Of a stretch of 64,000 bases of DNA, positions 35,658-43,641 are shown piece after piece. The notes under the pieces are model-generated. The model was given only the letters and a program-made list of their open reading frames with translations. It was not told the origin of the DNA and searched no databases. The stretch spans positions 62,001 through 126,000 of the forward strand of contig NZ_FOQH01000001.1 in the NCBI RefSeq assembly GCF_900113695.1, read 5' to 3'. Both the position numbers and the translations under genes were made by a program. Each line of letters opens with the position of its first letter. Position 1 is the first letter of the stretch. Source of the DNA: Albimonas pacifica. GTDB lineage: Bacteria > Pseudomonadota > Alphaproteobacteria > Rhodobacterales > Rhodobacteraceae.

Positions 35658-36416
35658 TTAGAAGATGGTCTCGCCGCCGTCGGCCACGATCAGCTGGCCG
35701 GTGACGTAGGCGGAGGCGTCGGAGGCGAGGAAATGGGCCACGCCCGCGATGTCGTCGGGCTGGCCGATGCGGCGCAGCGGAGTCTTGTTCTCGATCCGCT
35801 CCAGCCGCTCGGGGTCCTCCCACAGGGCCTTGGCGAAGTCGGTCTTCACCAGGCCCGGCAGGATCGCGTTCACGCGGATGCCCTTCGGCCCCCAGTGCAG
35901 CGCCAGGTTCTTGGCCAGGTGCGCCTCGGAGGCCTTGGAGATCGAGTAGAAGCTCAGCGTCTCCGACGCCCGCAGCGCGGCGATCGAGGAGATCATCACG
36001 ATCGAGCCGCCGCCCTGCTTGGCCATGATCGGGGCCACGATGTTGTTGGCCAGGATGTAGGGCGATTTGACGTTGTTATCCATGACCTTGTCCCAGGCCG
36101 CCTCGGGCAGCTCGGAGATCGGGCCATAGACCGGGTTGGAGGCGGCGTTGCAGACCAGGATGTCGACGCGGCCCCATTTCTCGACCGTCTTGGCGACCAG
36201 CTCCTCGAGCTGCTCGCGCTCGCCGATGTGGCAGGGGATGGCGATGGCCTCGAAGCCGGCGTCGGCGATCTCGTCGCGGACCTGCCGGCAGACCTCGGCC
36301 TTGCGCGACGAGATCACCACCTTGGCGCCGGAGCGGGCGAACTGCCAGGCGATGGCCAGGCCGATGCCCTTGGTCGAGCCGGTGACGATGGCCACCTTGC
36401 CCTTGATGTCGAACAC
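35658..36416 (-). CDS. SDR-family NAD(P)-dependent oxidoreductase
   Basis: 252 residues, classical short-chain dehydrogenase. Cofactor motif TGSTKGIG (residues 12-19), NNAS-type motif CNAASNP near 88-94, and catalytic Ser-Tyr-Lys with YSISK near residue 158. Cofactor type is not clear from the motif. GTG start (36414-36416) follows GGGAGGAG. Neighbouring thiolase and thioesterase suggest a 3-hydroxyacyl-CoA or related substrate. Confidence 0.92.
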   Translation of the reverse strand: MFDIKGKVAIVTGSTKGIGLAIAWQFARSGAKVVISSRKAEVCRQVRDEIADAGFEAIAIPCHIGEREQLEELVAKTVEKWGRVDILVCNAASNPVYGPISELPEAAWDKVMDNNVKSPYILANNIVAPIMAKQGGGSIVMISSIAALRASETLSFYSISKASEAHLAKNLALHWGPKGIRVNAILPGLVKTDFAKALWEDPERLERIENKTPLRRIGQPDDIAGVAHFLASDASAYVTGQLIVADGGETIF

Positions 36417-36439
36417 GTGCGGTCTCCTCCCTGGGGTCG

Positions 36440-36892
36440 TCAGGCGCCGCCCGCGGCCGGCTCGGCCGGCGGGGCGGAATAGCGGAAGCTGCCGAGCGCA
36501 TGGGCCAGCACCGTCCCGTCGGGGGCGGTGGCCTGGGCCTCGGCGGTGAAGCTGCGCGCGGTGCGCTGCACGAGGCGCGAGCGCAGCGCGACGCGCCCCT
36601 CGCTCGCCCGCCCGGTGAAGTTGACGGTCATCGAGACGGTGACCGCCGGCCGCCGGCGCGCCGCCCCGTCGGCGTAGGTTCCCGCCGAGGTCATGATCGC
36701 GTCGAGCATGGTGGCGTAGACGCCGCCGTGGACGATTCCCTGCCGGTTCAGGTGGTCCTCGGTGATGTCGAAATGGCCGATCATCTCCGCGCCCCGCTTC
36801 TCGACCACCACCAGGCCGTGACGGTCCTGGTAGCCGAGGCTCGGGGGCGCGGGGATCGGTTCGGCGACGGGTTCGGGGAGGTCGGCGGTCAC
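36440..36892 (-). CDS. PaaI-family hotdog thioesterase
   Basis: About 150 residues when started at GTG 36890-36892. The hotdog core contains the family motif HLNRQGIVHGGVYATMLDAIM with the catalytic-type Asp/His-Gly-Gly, followed by VTVSMTVNFTGRA. It would hydrolyse acyl-CoA thioesters in the cytosol. The frame stays open to 37096, but the upstream part is a low-complexity Arg/Pro/Asp region; no clear ribosome-binding site settles the start. First gene of the thioesterase-SDR-thiolase operon. Confidence 0.8.
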   Translation of the reverse strand: MTADLPEPVAEPIPAPPSLGYQDRHGLVVVEKRGAEMIGHFDITEDHLNRQGIVHGGVYATMLDAIMTSAGTYADGAARRRPAVTVSMTVNFTGRASEGRVALRSRLVQRTARSFTAEAQATAPDGTVLAHALGSFRYSAPPAEPAAGGA

Positions 36893-37058
36893 GGGCGGGT
36901 CCGCAGGGCTGGGGTCGGGGCTGGGATCGGTGTCGAAACGGGGCGCGCGGCGGCGCGCGCCGCGCCGTTCGGCGGCTTCTGGGGCATCCAGTCTCGCCTC
37001 CCTTCGTCGGTTGCGCGTCTGGTCCCCGCCCATATCTTGTGCGGGAGGCGCAATCCGG

Positions 37059-37087
37059 TTGACTTGGAATTCAGCACTTCCTAGCCT
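37059..37087 (+). promoter_or_regulatory. predicted promoter of the beta-oxidation operon
   Basis: TTGACT (37059-37064) and TAGCCT (37082-37087) at 17 bases spacing in the most A+T-rich stretch of this region. Confidence 0.5.
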
Positions 37088-37112
37088 TCGCGTCAAACTG
37101 CAAAATTAAATT

Positions 37113-37123
37113 CTGCAATGCAG
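37113..37123. promoter_or_regulatory. PhaR-type operator CTGC-N3-GCAG
   Basis: CTGCAATGCAG, within the larger palindrome TTCTGCAATGCAGAA (37111-37125), sits about 20-30 bases downstream of the predicted transcription start and 42 bases before the GTG start. It matches the CTGC-N3/4-GCAG motif described for the PHB-responsive repressor PhaR of Rhodobacter-type bacteria. A second GCATGCAGG follows at 37129. Confidence 0.5.
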
Positions 37124-37166
37124 AAATCGCATGCAGGATATCTTCATGAGCCGGGAGGAGAAGCTC

Positions 37167-39257
37167 GTGTCCGACCCCATTTCGTCGACCCGCATGGTGG
37201 GTCGCGTTCTTGTCGTGGAATCCGACAACCCGCCGGTGAACGCGCTGGGCCATGCGGTGCGCAAGGGGCTCCACGACGCCGCCAAGGCGGCCGAGTCGCC
37301 CGACGTCGACGCGGTGGTCATCGCCTGCAAGGGCCGCACCTTCCACGCCGGCGCCGACATCCGCGAGTTCGGCAAGCCCCCGCAGGCCCCGGGCCTGGGC
37401 GAGGTGATCGACGCGTTCGAGGCGCTGCAGAAGCCCGTCGTCGCCGCGATCCACGGCACCGCGCTCGGCGGCGGCCTCGAGGTGGCGCTGGGCTGCGACT
37501 ACCGCGTCGCTGCGCCCTCGGCCAAGATCGGCCTGCCGGAGGTGAAGCTGGGCCTGCTGCCCGGCGCCGGCGGCACCCAGCGCCTGCCGCGCCTGATCGG
37601 CGCCGTCGCGGCCCTGGGCCCCATCGTCACCGGCGAGCCGATCCCGGCCAAGAAGGCCAAGGAAATGGGCGCCATCGACGAGATCATCGAGGGCGACCTC
37701 GTGGAGGGCGCCGTCGCCTTCGCCCGCAAGCTGGTGGCCGACAAGGCCCCGCTGCGGCCGCTGTCGAAGATGGACGCGCCGAAGACCGACATGGCCGCCT
37801 TCGACGAGGCCGCCGCCAAGCTGCTGCGCCGCTCGCGCGGGCTGAAGGCCCCCTCGGTCAACGCGCAGGCGGTGAAGAACGCCGTCACGCTGCCCTTCGC
37901 CGAGGGCATGAAGAAGGAGCGGGAATACTTCCTCGACCTCGTCTCGGGCGAGGAATCGAAGGCCCAGCGCCACGCCTTCTTCGCCGAGCGCGAGGCCGCC
38001 AAGGTCCCCGGCGTCACCAAGGACGTGAAGGCGCGGCCGATCAACAAGATGGCGGTGCTCGGCGCCGGCACCATGGGCGGCGGCATCACCATGTCCTTCG
38101 CCTCCGCGGGCATCCCCGTCACGATCATCGACCTCAACCCCGAGGCGCTCGATCGCGGCATGAAGATCATCGAGAAGAACTACCGCGCCACCCAGGCCCG
38201 CGGCGGCCTGACCGAGGCGCAGGTGGACAAGGCGCTGGCCAACATCACGCCCAGCTCGAACTTCGACGACGTGGCCGACGCCGACATGGTCATCGAGGCC
38301 GTGTTCGAGAACATGGATCTGAAGAAGAAGATCTTCAAAGACCTCGACGCCAAGTGCAAGCCGGGCTGCGTGCTGGCCTCGAACACCTCGACGCTGGACG
38401 TGGACGAGATCGCGGCCGTCACCTCGCGGCCCCAGGACGTGCTGGGCATGCACTTCTTCTCGCCCGCCAACGTCATGCGCCTGCTCGAGATCGTGCGGGG
38501 CGATAAGACCGCGCCGGACGTGCTGAAGACGGCCATGGAAGTGGGCAAGAAGGGCGGCAAGGTGCCGGTGGTCGTGGGCGTCTGCTACGGCTTCGTGGGC
38601 AACCGCATGCTCCACGCCCGCGGCGCCCAGGTGCGCAAGCTGCTGCTGGAGGGCGCCTCGCCCGTCGAGGTCGACGGCGCGCTGACCAAGTTCGGCATGG
38701 CGATGGGCCCGCTGCAGATGTCCGACATGGCCGGCCTCGACGTCGGCTGGCGCATCCGCCAGGAGACGGGCGCCAAGGATCCCGTCGGCGACGCGCTGCA
38801 CGAGATGGGCCGCCACGGGCAGAAGACCAAGGCGGGCTATTACCTCTACGAAGAAGGCTCCCGCACGCCGATCCCGGACCCCGAGGTCGACGCCCTGATC
38901 GCCAAGGTCGCCAAGGAGCAGGGCATCAAGCGCCGCGAGATCGACGAGAAGGAGGTGTTCGAGCGCCTGATGTTCTCGATGATCAACGAGGCCGCCAAGA
39001 TCCTCGACGAGGGGATCGCGCTGCGTCCCTCCGACATCGACGTGATCTACCTCTACGGCTACGGCTTCCCGATGGGCAAGGGCGGCCCGATGTTCTACGC
39101 CGACAGCGTGACGCCCGCCTACATCGCCGATCGGCTGAACATCTACGCCGACAACACCGGCGACGAGGAGCTGCGTCCGTGCCCCTACCTCGCCCGCCTG
39201 GCCGAGCAGGGGACCACCTTCGCCGCCGACGCGGCGGCCGGCTCGAAGGCCGCCTGA
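37167..39257 (+). CDS. bifunctional enoyl-CoA hydratase / 3-hydroxyacyl-CoA dehydrogenase
   Basis: 696 residues. Hydratase domain (1-190) has oxyanion-hole HAGADIREF and the two catalytic glutamates in GGGLEVALGCDYR and GLPEVKLGLLPGAGG. The NAD-binding domain begins at VLGAGTMGGGI (near 297), and the C-terminal dehydrogenase domains contain the HFFSPANVM segment with the catalytic His and VGNRMLHARG. This is the FadB/FadJ-type enzyme of beta-oxidation. ATG codons at 37131 and 37146 are in frame, but GGGAGGAG at 37153-37160 is ideally placed for GTG 37167, and homology begins there. Confidence 0.93.
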   Translation: MSDPISSTRMVGRVLVVESDNPPVNALGHAVRKGLHDAAKAAESPDVDAVVIACKGRTFHAGADIREFGKPPQAPGLGEVIDAFEALQKPVVAAIHGTALGGGLEVALGCDYRVAAPSAKIGLPEVKLGLLPGAGGTQRLPRLIGAVAALGPIVTGEPIPAKKAKEMGAIDEIIEGDLVEGAVAFARKLVADKAPLRPLSKMDAPKTDMAAFDEAAAKLLRRSRGLKAPSVNAQAVKNAVTLPFAEGMKKEREYFLDLVSGEESKAQRHAFFAEREAAKVPGVTKDVKARPINKMAVLGAGTMGGGITMSFASAGIPVTIIDLNPEALDRGMKIIEKNYRATQARGGLTEAQVDKALANITPSSNFDDVADADMVIEAVFENMDLKKKIFKDLDAKCKPGCVLASNTSTLDVDEIAAVTSRPQDVLGMHFFSPANVMRLLEIVRGDKTAPDVLKTAMEVGKKGGKVPVVVGVCYGFVGNRMLHARGAQVRKLLLEGASPVEVDGALTKFGMAMGPLQMSDMAGLDVGWRIRQETGAKDPVGDALHEMGRHGQKTKAGYYLYEEGSRTPIPDPEVDALIAKVAKEQGIKRREIDEKEVFERLMFSMINEAAKILDEGIALRPSDIDVIYLYGYGFPMGKGGPMFYADSVTPAYIADRLNIYADNTGDEELRPCPYLARLAEQGTTFAADAAAGSKAA

Positions 39258-40909
39258 TGGGGGCGCCCCGGTCGAAGTGGCATGCCGAGGGGGTCGACCC
39301 GGACTATGTTCCGGCGTCGACCACCCTCAACGCCCTCTTCGCGGACTACGCCGCCCGGTACGCCGGGCGGGTCGCGATCGACTACAACGACCGGGAGCTG
39401 AGCTATGAGGGGCTCGCGCGCGAAAGCGCGCGGGTCGCCGCCGGGCTCAGGCGGATCGGGGTCGGCAAGGGCGACGTGGTCGCCCTCTACCTGCCCAACA
39501 CCGTCCTGCACCCGATCTTCTTCTTCGGCATCCTGCAGGCCGGGGCGGCGGTCACCCACCTCAGCCCGCTGGACGCCGTGCGCGAGCTGGAGCACAAGGT
39601 CCGCGACAGCGGCGCCCGCCTGCTGATCAGCCTCACGCAGCCCCCCTTCGCCCAGCGCACGCTGGAGCTGCTGGCGGCCGGGATCCTGCCGCGCGCGGTT
39701 CTGGCCGACGACGCGGCCTGGGGCGGGACCGGCGGCCCGGTCCCCGCCGACGACCGCGTCCTGTCGTGGGAGACGCTGGTCGAGGGCGCCGACGCGACCC
39801 TCCCCCCCGTCCCGGTGACGCCCGAGGACCCCTCGCTTCTGCAATACACCGGCGGCACCACCGGCCTGCCCAAGGCCGCCGTGCTGACCCACGCGGCGCT
39901 CGCTGCCGCCGCCCAGCTCTACCGCTACGCCTGGGAGCATGACCCCGAGCGGGTGGAGAAGGGGGAACGCGGCCTCTCGATCAGCCCGCTCTTCCACATC
40001 ATGGGCCTCTCGGCGATCATGATCCGGCGCATCGCGACGGGGGGCGTGCTGATCCTCCAGCAGCGGTTCGAGCTGGAGAAGTTCGTGGACGCGATCGAGC
40101 GCAAGCGCCCGCACTCCACCGGCGGCGTCCCGACGCTGTGGATCGCCGTCGCCAACATGCCCGGGGTGGAGACGCGCGACTTCTCCTCGCTGCGCACCAT
40201 CGGCGCCGGCGGCGCGCCGCTGGCGGTCGAGACCTGGCGGCGGATCAAGGCGCTGACCGGGCTGGGCCTGCGCGGCGGCTGGGGGATGACCGAGATCGGG
40301 GCCGCGGGCACCATGGTCCCCGCCGGCACGCCCGACGCCAAGATGGGCACCATCGGCCTGCCGATCCCCGGCATCCGCATCGAGATCGTCTCGGTCGACG
40401 ACCCGCGAAAGGTCCTCCCCGCCGGCGAGACCGGCGAGATGCGCATCAAGTCGCCCACCCTGATGAGCGGCTATCACAACAACCCCCAGGAGACGGCCGA
40501 GAGCTTCGTCGACGGCTGGTTCCTGACCGGGGACATCGGCTACGCGGACGAGGACGGGTTCCTCTACCTCGTGGACCGCAAGAAGGACCTGATCCTCTCG
40601 GGCGGCTACAACGTATATCCGCTGGCGGTCGAGCACGCGGTGCTGGAGCACCCCGACGTGGTCGAGGCGATGGTGATCGGCCTGCCCGACGACTACCGCG
40701 GCGAGAGCGCCTGGGCCTACGTCGTCCTGCGGGACGGCGCGCCCCCGCTGACCATCGAGGCGCTGCGGGCCTTCCTCGACACCCGGCTCGGCCGGCACGA
40801 GCTGCCCCAGGGCGTCGAGATCCGCCAGGCGCTGCCCCGCACGGCGGTCGGAAAATACTCCCGCAAGACCCTGCGGGACGAGGTGCTGAACGCGCGGGCG
40901 GCGGGCTGA
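39257..40909 (+). CDS. AMP-binding acyl-CoA ligase
   Basis: 550 residues, full length. P-loop-like YTGGTTGLPKAA at 197-208, the A5 motif GGWGMTEIGAAG near 346-357, the A8 region WFLTGDIGYADEDGFLYLVDRKKD near 420-443 and the A10 Lys in TAVGKYSRKTL near the C-terminus. It activates fatty or aromatic acids to CoA thioesters. ATG 39257 overlaps the preceding stop (TGATG). Operon context points to a medium or long-chain fatty acid. Confidence 0.92.
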   Translation: MGAPRSKWHAEGVDPDYVPASTTLNALFADYAARYAGRVAIDYNDRELSYEGLARESARVAAGLRRIGVGKGDVVALYLPNTVLHPIFFFGILQAGAAVTHLSPLDAVRELEHKVRDSGARLLISLTQPPFAQRTLELLAAGILPRAVLADDAAWGGTGGPVPADDRVLSWETLVEGADATLPPVPVTPEDPSLLQYTGGTTGLPKAAVLTHAALAAAAQLYRYAWEHDPERVEKGERGLSISPLFHIMGLSAIMIRRIATGGVLILQQRFELEKFVDAIERKRPHSTGGVPTLWIAVANMPGVETRDFSSLRTIGAGGAPLAVETWRRIKALTGLGLRGGWGMTEIGAAGTMVPAGTPDAKMGTIGLPIPGIRIEIVSVDDPRKVLPAGETGEMRIKSPTLMSGYHNNPQETAESFVDGWFLTGDIGYADEDGFLYLVDRKKDLILSGGYNVYPLAVEHAVLEHPDVVEAMVIGLPDDYRGESAWAYVVLRDGAPPLTIEALRAFLDTRLGRHELPQGVEIRQALPRTAVGKYSRKTLRDEVLNARAAG

Positions 40910-40944
40910 CGCCGCCTCCGCGACAGACAGGGAAAGGAAACCCC

Positions 40945-42144
40945 GTGGAACTCGAGTTCACAGCCGAGGAGAAGGCCTTCCGCAAGGAAGTCCGGTCCTT
41001 CATCCAGGAGAACCTGCCCGCCGAAACCCGCCAGCGGGTGAAGGAAGGGCGCGGCACGTCGCGCGAGATGATGGTCGAGTGGATGAAGATCCTGGCGGCC
41101 AAGGGCTGGTCCGCCCCGCGCTGGCCCGCCGAGTACGGCGGCCCCGGCTGGACCCCGATCCAGCAGTACATCTTCCTCGAGGAGCTGCAGTTCAACCATG
41201 CGCCCGAGCCGCAGGGCTTCAACATCTCGATGGTCGGGCCGGTGATCTACACCTTCGGCAACGAGGAGCAGAAGAAGCACTTCCTGCCCAAGCTGCTGGA
41301 TTGCGAATACTGGTTCTGCCAGGGCTTCTCCGAGCCGGGCGCGGGCTCCGACCTCGCCTCGCTGAAGACCAAGGCGGTGCGCGACGGCGACCACTACATC
41401 GTCAACGGCCAGAAGACCTGGACCACCTTCGCCCAGCACGCCAACTGGATGTTCGCGCTCGTGCGGACCGATCCGGACGCGCCCAAGAAGCAGATGGGCA
41501 TCTCCTACATCGTGTTCCCCATGGACCTGCCGGGCATCACCGTGCGCCCGATCCAGACCATCGACGGCGGCGTCGAGGTGAACGAGGTCTTCTTCGACGA
41601 CGTGCGCGTCCCCGTCTCCGGCCTGATCGGCGAGGAGAACAAGGGCTGGGACTACGCCAAGTTCCTGCTGGGCAACGAGCGCATCGGCATCGCCCGCGTG
41701 GGCGCCTCGAAGGCCAAGATCCAGCGGATCAAGGAGCTGGCGGCCTCGATGCCGGTCGGCGAAGGCTCGCTGATGGACGACCCGCGCTTCCGCCAGAAGG
41801 TCGTCGAGACCGAGGTGAAGCTCAAGGCGCTGGAGATGACGCAGCTGCGCGTGCTGTCGGACATCGCGGTGCGCGGCGGCAAGAAGCCCCATCCGGCGTC
41901 CTCGGTGCTGAAGCTGGTGGGCTCCGAGATCCAGCAGACCTGCACCCATCTGCTGATGGACGTGGTCGGCCCCTACGCGATGCCGAAATCCACGGGCGGC
42001 GAAGGCTCGAACGAGCCCTCCGTCGGGCCCGACTGGGCGGACGCCATCGCGCCGGGCTACTTCAACTACCGCAAGGTGACGATCTACGGCGGCTCCTCCG
42101 AGGTGCAGCGCGGGATCATCGCCAAAGCCATCCTGGGACTGTGA
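40945..42144 (+). CDS. acyl-CoA dehydrogenase, first of a pair
   Basis: 399 residues, FAD-dependent acyl-CoA dehydrogenase fold. The flavin/substrate segment QGFSEPGAGSDLASLKTKA is near residues 128-146, and the C-terminal signature is YGGSSEVQRGIIAKAILGL. GTG start 40945 has AAAGGAAA upstream. This longer class is usually encoded next to a shorter second dehydrogenase, as here, and the two often form a heteromer in steroid, bile-acid or fatty-acid degradation. Electrons go to ETF. Confidence 0.93.
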   Translation: MELEFTAEEKAFRKEVRSFIQENLPAETRQRVKEGRGTSREMMVEWMKILAAKGWSAPRWPAEYGGPGWTPIQQYIFLEELQFNHAPEPQGFNISMVGPVIYTFGNEEQKKHFLPKLLDCEYWFCQGFSEPGAGSDLASLKTKAVRDGDHYIVNGQKTWTTFAQHANWMFALVRTDPDAPKKQMGISYIVFPMDLPGITVRPIQTIDGGVEVNEVFFDDVRVPVSGLIGEENKGWDYAKFLLGNERIGIARVGASKAKIQRIKELAASMPVGEGSLMDDPRFRQKVVETEVKLKALEMTQLRVLSDIAVRGGKKPHPASSVLKLVGSEIQQTCTHLLMDVVGPYAMPKSTGGEGSNEPSVGPDWADAIAPGYFNYRKVTIYGGSSEVQRGIIAKAILGL

Positions 42145-42151
42145 GGGGCAC

Positions 42152-43291
42152 ATGGATTTCGAACTGAGCGAGGAGCAGCAGCTCCTCAAGGACATGGTCG
42201 CGCGCTTCATGCAGGACCGCTACGGCTTCGAGACCCGCGGGAAATACATGAAGGAGCCGCTGGGCTTCGACCCCGCCATCTGGGAGGCCTATGCCGAGCA
42301 GGGCCTGCTGGCGCTGCCCTTCGCGGAGGAGGACGGCGGCATCGGCGGCGGCGGCGTCGAGGTGATGATCGTGATGGAGCAGATGGGCCGCGCGCTGGCG
42401 CTCGAGCCCTGGATGTCCACCGCGGTCATCGGCGCCTCGATCCTGCGCAACGGCGCCACCGACGCCCAGCGCCAGGCGCTCGCCGAGGAGATCATCGGCG
42501 GCGCCTGCAAGCTGGCCTTCGCCCACTCCGAAGGCCCGGCCCGCTATGACCTCGCCCACGTGGCGACCAAGGCGGAGACGTCCGGCGAGGGCTATTCGCT
42601 GACCGGCGACAAGACCCTGGTCCTGTGGGGCGGGGCGGCCGACAAGCTGATCGTCTCGGCCCGCGTCTCCGGCGGGGTGCGCGACGAGGAGGGCGTGGCC
42701 CTGTTCCTGGTCGACCCCTCCGCCTCGGGCGTGTCGCTCCAGGTCTACGACACCCAGGACGGCCTGAAAGCCGCCGAGGTGAAGCTGGAGGGCGTCCAGG
42801 GCGAGCTGCTGGGCGACGCGCCGGGCAAGGGCATGGCCGTCATCCGCCAGGCCGCCGACGAGGCGATCGCGGCGCTCTGCGCCGAGGCGGTCGGCGCGAT
42901 GGAGAAGGCGCTGGAGCTCACCGTCGACTACATCAAGCAGCGCGAGCAGTTCGGCCGCGCCATCGGCAGCTTCCAGGGCCTGCAGTTCCAGGCCTCCGAC
43001 ATGTTCGTCGAGCTGGAGCTGGCGAAGTCGATGGCGATGTACGCCTCGATGTGCGCCCGCGACCCGGACCCGGTCGAGCGCTCGCGCGCCTGCTCCGCGG
43101 CCAAGGCCCAGGTCGGCCGGTCGCTGAAGGCGCTGGGCGAGCGGTCGATCCAGCTGCACGGCGGCGTGGGCATGACGATGGAGTATTCCATCGGCCACTA
43201 CTTCAAGCGCCTGTCGATCATCGACCGCATGTTCGGCGACGTCGACCACCACCTCCAGAAGCTCGACGAGGCCGGCGGCCTCGCCGCCTGA
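42152..43291 (+). CDS. acyl-CoA dehydrogenase, second of a pair
   Basis: 379 residues. It begins MDFELSEEQQLLKDMVARFM, lacks the canonical long E-x-G-S-D motif (here FAHSEGPARYDLAHVATKA) and ends with RQFGRAIGSFQGLQFQASDM and QLHGGVGMTMEYSIGHYFKR. Starts 7 bases after the first dehydrogenase. The divergent flavin region suggests it acts as the partner subunit of a heteromeric dehydrogenase rather than as an independent enzyme (inference from paired ACAD families). Confidence 0.9.
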   Translation: MDFELSEEQQLLKDMVARFMQDRYGFETRGKYMKEPLGFDPAIWEAYAEQGLLALPFAEEDGGIGGGGVEVMIVMEQMGRALALEPWMSTAVIGASILRNGATDAQRQALAEEIIGGACKLAFAHSEGPARYDLAHVATKAETSGEGYSLTGDKTLVLWGGAADKLIVSARVSGGVRDEEGVALFLVDPSASGVSLQVYDTQDGLKAAEVKLEGVQGELLGDAPGKGMAVIRQAADEAIAALCAEAVGAMEKALELTVDYIKQREQFGRAIGSFQGLQFQASDMFVELELAKSMAMYASMCARDPDPVERSRACSAAKAQVGRSLKALGERSIQLHGGVGMTMEYSIGHYFKRLSIIDRMFGDVDHHLQKLDEAGGLAA

Positions 43292-43319
43292 TCGCCCTCG
43301 CGATCGCGGGACATCCGAA

Positions 43320-43349
43320 GGGGGCGCGGTTCCGACCGCGCCCCCTTTT
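43320..43349 (+). terminator. Rho-independent terminator of the beta-oxidation operon
   Basis: 11-bp perfect stem GGGGGCGCGGT (43320-43330) / 43335-43345, loop TCCG, then TTTT. Located 28 bases after the last gene. Confidence 0.92.
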
Positions 43350-43641
43350 CCGTTCGGCCCTCCGTGGCCGCCGGACGCCTGCACGCAGGCCCCGCGTCTC
43401 CCCTTGCTCCGCCCCGCCGAAGCCCGCCGCCTCACCCCATGCAACCGCAGGGCGCCCGCGCACCCCCCCCGCCGCGGCAGGGCGCCGGCCGCCCCGGGAT
43501 CGCGCGCCGATCCCGCGCGATTCCCTTCCGCGGCGGCCCTCCCGGCCTGCATTGTGGGCGATTCCTTCATTTCCATCTGCGATCCCCTCGCCCGTGGGTG
43601 GGGCCTCGACGGTCCCCGGTGGACGACGATCGAGGTGGATC
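43350..43641. other. leader region of mprF
   Basis: No gene recognised. GC-rich except for a patch near 43550-43580 (ATTGTGGGCGATTCCTTCATTT) that may contain the mprF promoter. GAGGTGG at 43632-43638 is the ribosome-binding site. Confidence 0.4.
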
